In this document: piece after piece, positions 58,930 through 64,000 of the stretch
How positions within the stretch are numbered: position 1 is the first letter of the stretch
Layout of the letters: each line of letters opens with the position of its first letter
Made by a program: the position numbers and the translations under genes
Source of the DNA: Diploscapter coronatus
Taxonomy: Eukaryota; Nematoda; Chromadorea; Rhabditida; Rhabditidae
Direction of reading: 5' to 3'
Assembly (NCBI GenBank): GCA_964036155.1
Contig: OZ038422.1
Span: 42,741,201-42,805,200, forward strand
DNA: 64,000 nt
The notes under the pieces: model-generated
Seen by the model: the letters and a program-made list of their open reading frames with translations, nothing else
What the model was told of the DNA's origin: nothing
Databases searched by the model: none

Positions 58930-61900
58930 AAAGATTATGAATTCTTCGTTTTTCAAGGAACTGTGCCAATTCACCTTGCCATGGTACTGATTCATTTTCA
59001 TAGGATTCGAATATCTTCATTAGATGATCGTATGGTCTGAATTGCTATTGTTAATTCCAAGCCTGCATAAAAGCATACCTTCCATCAGACGTTCCTAAAG
59101 ACGAGTTGAGAATTTCGTCTGGCGGTGCGACTGCATCGATTATGGCGATCACTTGGGGAGTCAGCTCGCTGCAGGCTGATCGAAGTGAACTTCGAATTGT
59201 TTCGCCAAATTCGGGACCATGGGCGTAGCCACCTATGAATGAGTGTTTCTAACTTCAGAAATTCATTCAATGCAAAGATAAAGAAAATTTCGTAAGTAAA
59301 CAAGCCCATGAAGTAAATTTACCGATGTAAAGAGTCGCCAAATGTCGATTAAGCACAAAGAGCCCATATGTTTTCAATAATTTATACAGGGTCTGCGAGT
59401 TTTTCAACCTGATACTTTTTCGCAATTTTTCTCAACCTGTTTACATTCAAAATTTGTGACTTTGTCGATGAACTCCCCCACCCATTTTACTATCATATAT
59501 TCAGCAAAAGCAATCGACAGAGTATGAGCTTTATGAACCTAAATTTCTGATCAAATGTTTTCCCTATAATTTTCTTAAACCTGTGTTTCGTTTAGGATCG
59601 TAAATGGATCCTTCCCTTCAGTCTTCAATTTATGCCTTTCCGCAATTGTTACTTGAATCAAATAGTGGATAAGATATTCATAAGCAGACAAAACATCTAA
59701 ATTATCAATAGTCAGAAAATATTTCATGAAATACAACCGTGAACTATGCAGTTGCTATACTTTTCAAATCTCTTTGGTCTTTCCGCTAAAAAATTGAACA
59801 AATTCATTGGGGATGCATTGTGAATTTCACTGTTCCTTCCAGCCTAGAGTTCAATCGATTTCAGTAAATTTCTAATGTCAGGTTGCGGGCTACAACTTTT
59901 GCCAGAATAATATTGCTAGTTTGCTGCATCAGAAGATTATTCTCCCCTTCGAATGTCTGCGATGGATCATAATTATTGTAAACACTGTTTAGGTTCGAAC
60001 TTCTTAGAAATCTAAAATACATCTTCCATCAACTTTCTCGTTTTATAACGAAGGTCATTGCGTTCTGCATTTCTAAACACCTGAAAATTTACCCATGTCC
60101 ACCACAAGCTCTTCTCGCTTCACCCAAGGCTTCCACTCCGATAAAAGTTGAGACCGGCTTCGTGCAAGACGAAAGAGCGTGAATTTCTCGAGAAAACTCG
60201 ACCTGATGGAAAGTTTGAAATATTTTAGCGTAATCTTCGATTTACGAGGTCCGTAGATTTTTCTCCTACAGCGATGCGTCTTTTGTACTCGGAAAAATGG
60301 TTAGAAAAGCTAAAGTTTCTATTCCAATAATTTAACCAAACTATTCAAAGACATTCTCTGAAAAATTCGCAAAACAACTCCAGCTGCCAGATAAGGGAAT
60401 AATCTATGCCTTTGCAGGGGATATTCAATAACAGCGATTTCTTCTGGAAAGAAAAGAAGATTCATTAACTATTTTCACCCAAATGAACCTGAATCAGATG
60501 AACCGAACTGCTTTCTCTCGACAGAATATCGAATTGCAACTGTAGCTGCAAACAAACAAGCTCTAGAGCCAGCCAACACTATTCCGATTCTGGAAGTTAA
60601 GATTTCTAGTTTGGAAGAAATCTCATAAAATTGCGAGAAATTTCTACCTTCCTGCAGATAGAACTCCCAAACTGGCGGCTTTCTGTTCAGTGCCCGATTG
60701 CAATTTCGATTCGTATTTTCCATCTTTCGTCACATCACAATTCTTGTTCAATAGGGACGATAATGGAGCACGATGATTCTGATAAAGTTGGACACTATTA
60801 CCTTATCAGTTTTTGGACATGATTTTTAGATTCGGAATAAGTTACGAAAATAAATCAAAAAAGGACAATTTTCTTATACGAGTAATTTAGTCAATGAATG
60901 AACAAGTCGGGTTATACGAAGTTAGCCATTTTAAATTTAGAAACTGGAACAAAATGTTCAGGCAAATATTTTAAGATCAAAATAAAAAGCAAAAGTCTGA
61001 AAAAGTCCCTTTAGACCAATATTTTGAATTACTTTAATATGAATTGTAAAATTTTTCAAATAGCTGGCGCTGAAATTTCAATCAGCTATATTTTTATTCA
61101 TCTCGTTCAATTTTTTTTTTTTAAATTCTAATTTACGTTGAATATCATCCATCCGTTTTCGATGTAATTGCAATCGGATGGTTTTTCGCCCATATCACCA
61201 ATTCGAATGCCCGATAAAGGCTGCATTGACTTTAACTCACTAAAAATGAAACATTGCACGCTTATCGAATGAAATTTTATCTCGATCACACAACCGAAGA
61301 ACTTTTCCCTACCGAATCTGAAGTACAAATGCATGAATGCCGTAGCAATTTCCTCCGACATAAAGCTGAGCATAAACAATGGCGTGTGTTGCAGAAAAGC
61401 CTACAATCACAAAAAGTAATGCAACAAGTAATTCATTTTACCTAAATTTCCAGCCCAGCATTTCGTAGCTCCGATATTCGGAGTGTGAAATACGAATTCT
61501 CCTTTATCAAATGTCGCAGTTGTTTGAATTTTGCTCGTATTGGAGCCATGACTCAATTCTGTCAAGCAAAATGCACCGACTATCTGAAACGTTCACAAAT
61601 AATTGATTCACAAGCGAAAACGGCAGGAGGTCCGATTTTGATTTCCTCAAATTCAATCGTATTCCAGTCACCTCCCATCAATTTCTATGATACCTCATGA
61701 TTCTTAGTTTTTCTCAGGAGCTCAGCATGTCTTTCTGTTCCCGAAGATTCAATAGCACCTCCGAAAATCTAGAAGAGCGCATTTTAAAATAGAATCAGTG
61801 AAGCTAAGTTTAAATTCCACCCTCAAATGATTCAGCTCCCTCGGTGTGACTGCAAAATCCCAAGTATTCAAGGCGTCATCAATGGCATCAGATTTGATTA

Positions 61901-62234
61901 GATCAGCCTAGATTTAAAACAAAAACTGATGAAATAAAGCTGTTAACTCTTCGTTACATGATTGAAAAAGTCCATTTCGACGAGTCGCTTCCATCTTTGA
62001 TGAGTCCTTTCTCTGCCCTCGGCTTGTGAAGGTTGTCTTTCGCCTGATAAAAACAAAGGGTCGCTAAGAAACACTTCAAGTGCTTCTTTCTAAAATAAAA
62101 CTGAGTTCAGATATTTATAGGATAGTGTAACCTACTCTATATCGAGCGTACTCTTCACCGAAAACAATATTTCTCAAATCTTCAACTTTGAAATTCGCTT
62201 GACTGCGATAGGCATCGATGCCTGACGATACCAT
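58919..62234 (-). CDS. acox: peroxisomal acyl-CoA oxidase
   Basis: FAD enzyme for the first step of peroxisomal beta-oxidation (acyl-CoA to trans-2-enoyl-CoA plus H2O2); in nematodes this pathway also shortens ascaroside pheromone side chains. Nineteen exons give 665 aa, in phase: 62136-62234, 61958-62089, 61821-61907, 61694-61768, 61442-61583, 61313-61400, 61137-61239, 60648-60778, 60489-60589, 60337-60443, 60246-60287, 60093-60202, 59897-60011, 59738-59843, 59581-59696, 59437-59538, 59323-59392, 59079-59232, 58919-59036. Seen: [20 protein letters not shown], then [14 protein letters not shown] (acyl-CoA/FAD domain); [23 protein letters not shown]; and [15 protein letters not shown], with Glu427 in the place of the catalytic base. 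The protein ends in Ser-Lys-Leu, a perfect PTS1 peroxisome signal. Length equals the family norm. Substrate chain length cannot be told. Confidence 0.97.
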
Positions 62235-63188
62235 TTTACACAGAAATTAAAAATTATTTTTAAATAAAAGTAGCACGTTATAAGTCGCAACAGCGGAATC
62301 TGAGAGTCCAATAAATTAGCAAAATTAATCGTGAAATATAATCGATAGAAGTTTGGTCTTATATATTGACCTGTCAGCCAATCTGCCAAACTTAGATAAG
62401 GAAATTGAACTCAATACTGGACCAATAAATTATAGGAAGCAAGATAACCGCTATTTTAGATAACCGAAAGTTAATAAAGTCACTGACTTCTATAGCATTT
62501 TAAATATAAAAATTATCTGAAAAGTGACAATGCATGCAATTTGATGATTACCCCATAGATAGAGCTGGTCTTGCAAAATTTCAATTAGTTATTACCTGCA
62601 AGTTAGCATCTCAGTGGATCTAAAGAGCAACAAAGTCACTAAATTTCTATCCAACATCAAACAAGAATGTACGGAATGGCATTTTAAGACTTCCGCAATA
62701 CGGAACGCGGAACGAAATTTCCCTCCTAAATTTTCGAAACACGGAACGAACGAACTGACCCCAAAGAATGACCGGAATTCTAGTTTTTCGGAATAGAATG
62801 AAACATTTCGTACACCCTTGACATCAAACTAAACCACAAGTTTCAGACCAATTCGAAAGAAAATTTGAAATTTTTCATAAATAACGTATTTATGAATTTA
62901 TGATGATGGCTGCAATTAAAGACAGTGAAACAGTACGCGTTTGCATCATTTCCCTAATGCGACGGCCACTTTCCACTTGAACATAAGGGAATACAATAAG
63001 CGACAGGCAATTGCTACACTGTTTTCTCACGTATTCGCGTTTTTATACAGTTCTCTTTGCAATGAGTTCATGTTTTCGATTCTATTTTAGTATTTTCGGA
63101 GCATTTCGCGACAATTCGATCGAACTCGCATTAAAATTTCAATTTCGGTAATTTTAGCATTGGACATGAGTCCTGAAAGTTTCCGCCC
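62235..63188. other. divergent promoter region, ACOX / secreted peptide
   Basis: AT-rich spacer with a cluster of GGAACG-type degenerate repeat units at about 62700-62760, related to the block at 20700-20965. No exon seen. Confidence 0.45.
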
Positions 63189-63197
63189 TATAAAAGG
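63189..63197 (+). promoter_or_regulatory. TATA box of the small secreted protein gene
   Basis: TATAAAAGG, 81 bases before the ATG at 63270, in a GC-richer context than its surroundings. Spacing leaves room for a 40-50 base leader. Confidence 0.75.
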
Positions 63198-63269
63198 TGA
63201 ACCATTCCCCAGTCAAACCATCAGCTGTTCCAACCGTTCTCTTCTCTTCCCATTCCTTCCCTTCGGAAA

Positions 63270-63611
63270 ATGCTCAAGAACATTCTGGCCATCGTCTGCC
63301 TCGTCGCCATGCTCGCTCTCTTCGTCGAGGCTGGAGGATACTACTACGTAAGTCTAACTTTCACATCTAAATTAACAAAATACCCAGTTAATTATAGAAA
63401 GAGGATTACCACCCGAAGAAATACTATTATAAATCTTATTATAAGCCCAGTTACAAGCCGAAATATTATAGCTATGAGAAGAAGGACTATTACTACAGGT
63501 ATAATAATATTTCCTGAAATTTAATTTAAACACGACTTTAATTGTAGCAAACCGTACTACGGATACAATGACTATCATAGCAAAAAATCGGATTACTATT
63601 CTTATTATTGA
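63270..63611 (+). CDS. small secreted Tyr/Lys-rich protein
   Basis: Three exons (63270-63347, 63398-63498, 63548-63611) give 80 aa. Residues 1-21 are a clear signal peptide (MLKNILAIVCLVAMLALFVEA). The mature part (about 59 aa) is almost entirely Tyr, Lys, Ser, Pro and Asp, in repeats such as KKYYYKSYYKPSYKPKYYSY and YYGYNDYHSKKSDYYSYY. It has no Cys, so disulphides are excluded. Similar Tyr-rich small secreted proteins occur as cuticle or eggshell components (dityrosine cross-linking) and as epidermal peptides in nematodes; no exact family is recognised. A TATA box (63189) and an AATAAA (63663) frame the gene tightly, suggesting strong expression. Confidence 0.85.
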
Positions 63612-64000
63612 CAGAGATGGTGATGTCTTTCAATCTAGTCGATGTTAGATTTAGACGTGTAAAATAAATCGTTTTCATGCAAAATACCTGTTTTAAACAT
63701 TACATATCCATTGAAACGTAAAACATGTGAATCGATGATTTATTGAACTAAAATCAGTATACAAAAAATTATTATCTGTACACAACTCAACGGTATAATT
63801 TGTCACATAAAATTTGTAGAATTCATATTGTCAGTATAATCAACTATCATCGTATAAAAATACACATTATGCAGAAATTAATAATTAAAAACTTATAAGT
63901 TGATTATTTACAAAGTAATTTTTTCTATGCAGCTATCAATTAATCCTCGCTATTTATCACTCGATAGTTTAATAGCCTAACCGACCCATTTAATTGATTA
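63612..64000. other. 3' flank, AT-rich, no gene seen
   Basis: Contains the poly(A) signal of the preceding gene at 63663-63668, then AT-rich DNA to the window end. No splice-bounded exon found. Confidence 0.5.
63663..63668 (+). terminator. polyadenylation signal of the Tyr-rich gene
   Basis: AATAAA 52 bases after the TGA at 63609-63611. Confidence 0.75.

Noticed and set aside
1..64000. CRISPR arrays, rRNA, tRNA or autonomous transposon genes
   Set aside because: None was found by eye; no regularly spaced repeats, cloverleaf-like tRNA sequences, or transposase/reverse transcriptase motifs were seen.

Overview
The window looks like a gene-dense stretch of a nematode genome, probably a free-living or otherwise small-genome chromadorean; the species cannot be named from the sequence. 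The reasons are: many introns of about 42-60 bases with TTTCAG/TTTTAG-type acceptors; acceptor-like sites lying directly before several start codons (nucleobindin, the nuclear receptor, the SDR gene), as expected for spliced-leader trans-splicing; and a typical nematode mix of a peptide GPCR, a nuclear hormone receptor, a KChIP-like calcium sensor and peroxisomal acyl-CoA oxidase. All models below were built by hand from splice signals, phase consistency and protein family resemblance; no alignment or transcript data were available.

Layout, left to right. 1-7.3 kb: no gene seen. 7.3-11.6 kb (+): a sex-peptide/myoinhibitory-peptide receptor-like GPCR of 440 aa. 12.6-16.6 kb (+): a nuclear hormone receptor with two zinc fingers and a ligand-binding domain. 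17.3-19.9 kb (-): nucleobindin, 451 aa, convergent with the receptor. 20-27 kb: mostly non-coding, pyrimidine/purine-biased DNA with one orphan pair of exon-like segments. 27.1-44.5 kb (+): a complete MYRF transcription factor (1040 aa, 19 coding exons) whose first coding intron is about 7.5 kb. One MYRF intron (39.7-42.4 kb) contains a whole gene on the opposite strand: a 673 aa protein made of two arrestin-like halves. 45.9-49.8 kb (-): a KChIP/neuronal calcium sensor relative. 51.2-53.9 kb (-): an orphan rhodopsin-like GPCR with a long Pro/Gln/Ser-rich tail. 54.8-56.4 kb (+): a short-chain dehydrogenase/reductase. 56.4-58.9 kb: unresolved, with small spliced ORFs on both strands. 58.9-62.2 kb (-): acyl-CoA oxidase ending in the peroxisomal signal SKL. 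63.3-63.6 kb (+): a tiny secreted Tyr/Lys-rich protein behind a clear TATA box.

The genes do not form a pathway or operon. Themes are neuronal/peptide signalling (two GPCRs, KChIP, arrestin-like protein), transcription control (NHR, MYRF), secretory calcium handling (nucleobindin) and lipid metabolism (SDR, ACOX). No CRISPR, rRNA, tRNA or autonomous transposon was recognised. Three small inverted-repeat elements sit in introns of the two left-hand genes. The most unusual observations are the nested tandem arrestin gene, an SDR intron with no AG at its required 3' end, a 28-base receptor exon whose acceptor abuts an inverted-repeat arm, a KChIP with only EF2 canonical, and the unassigned small ORFs at 56.8-58.9 kb.
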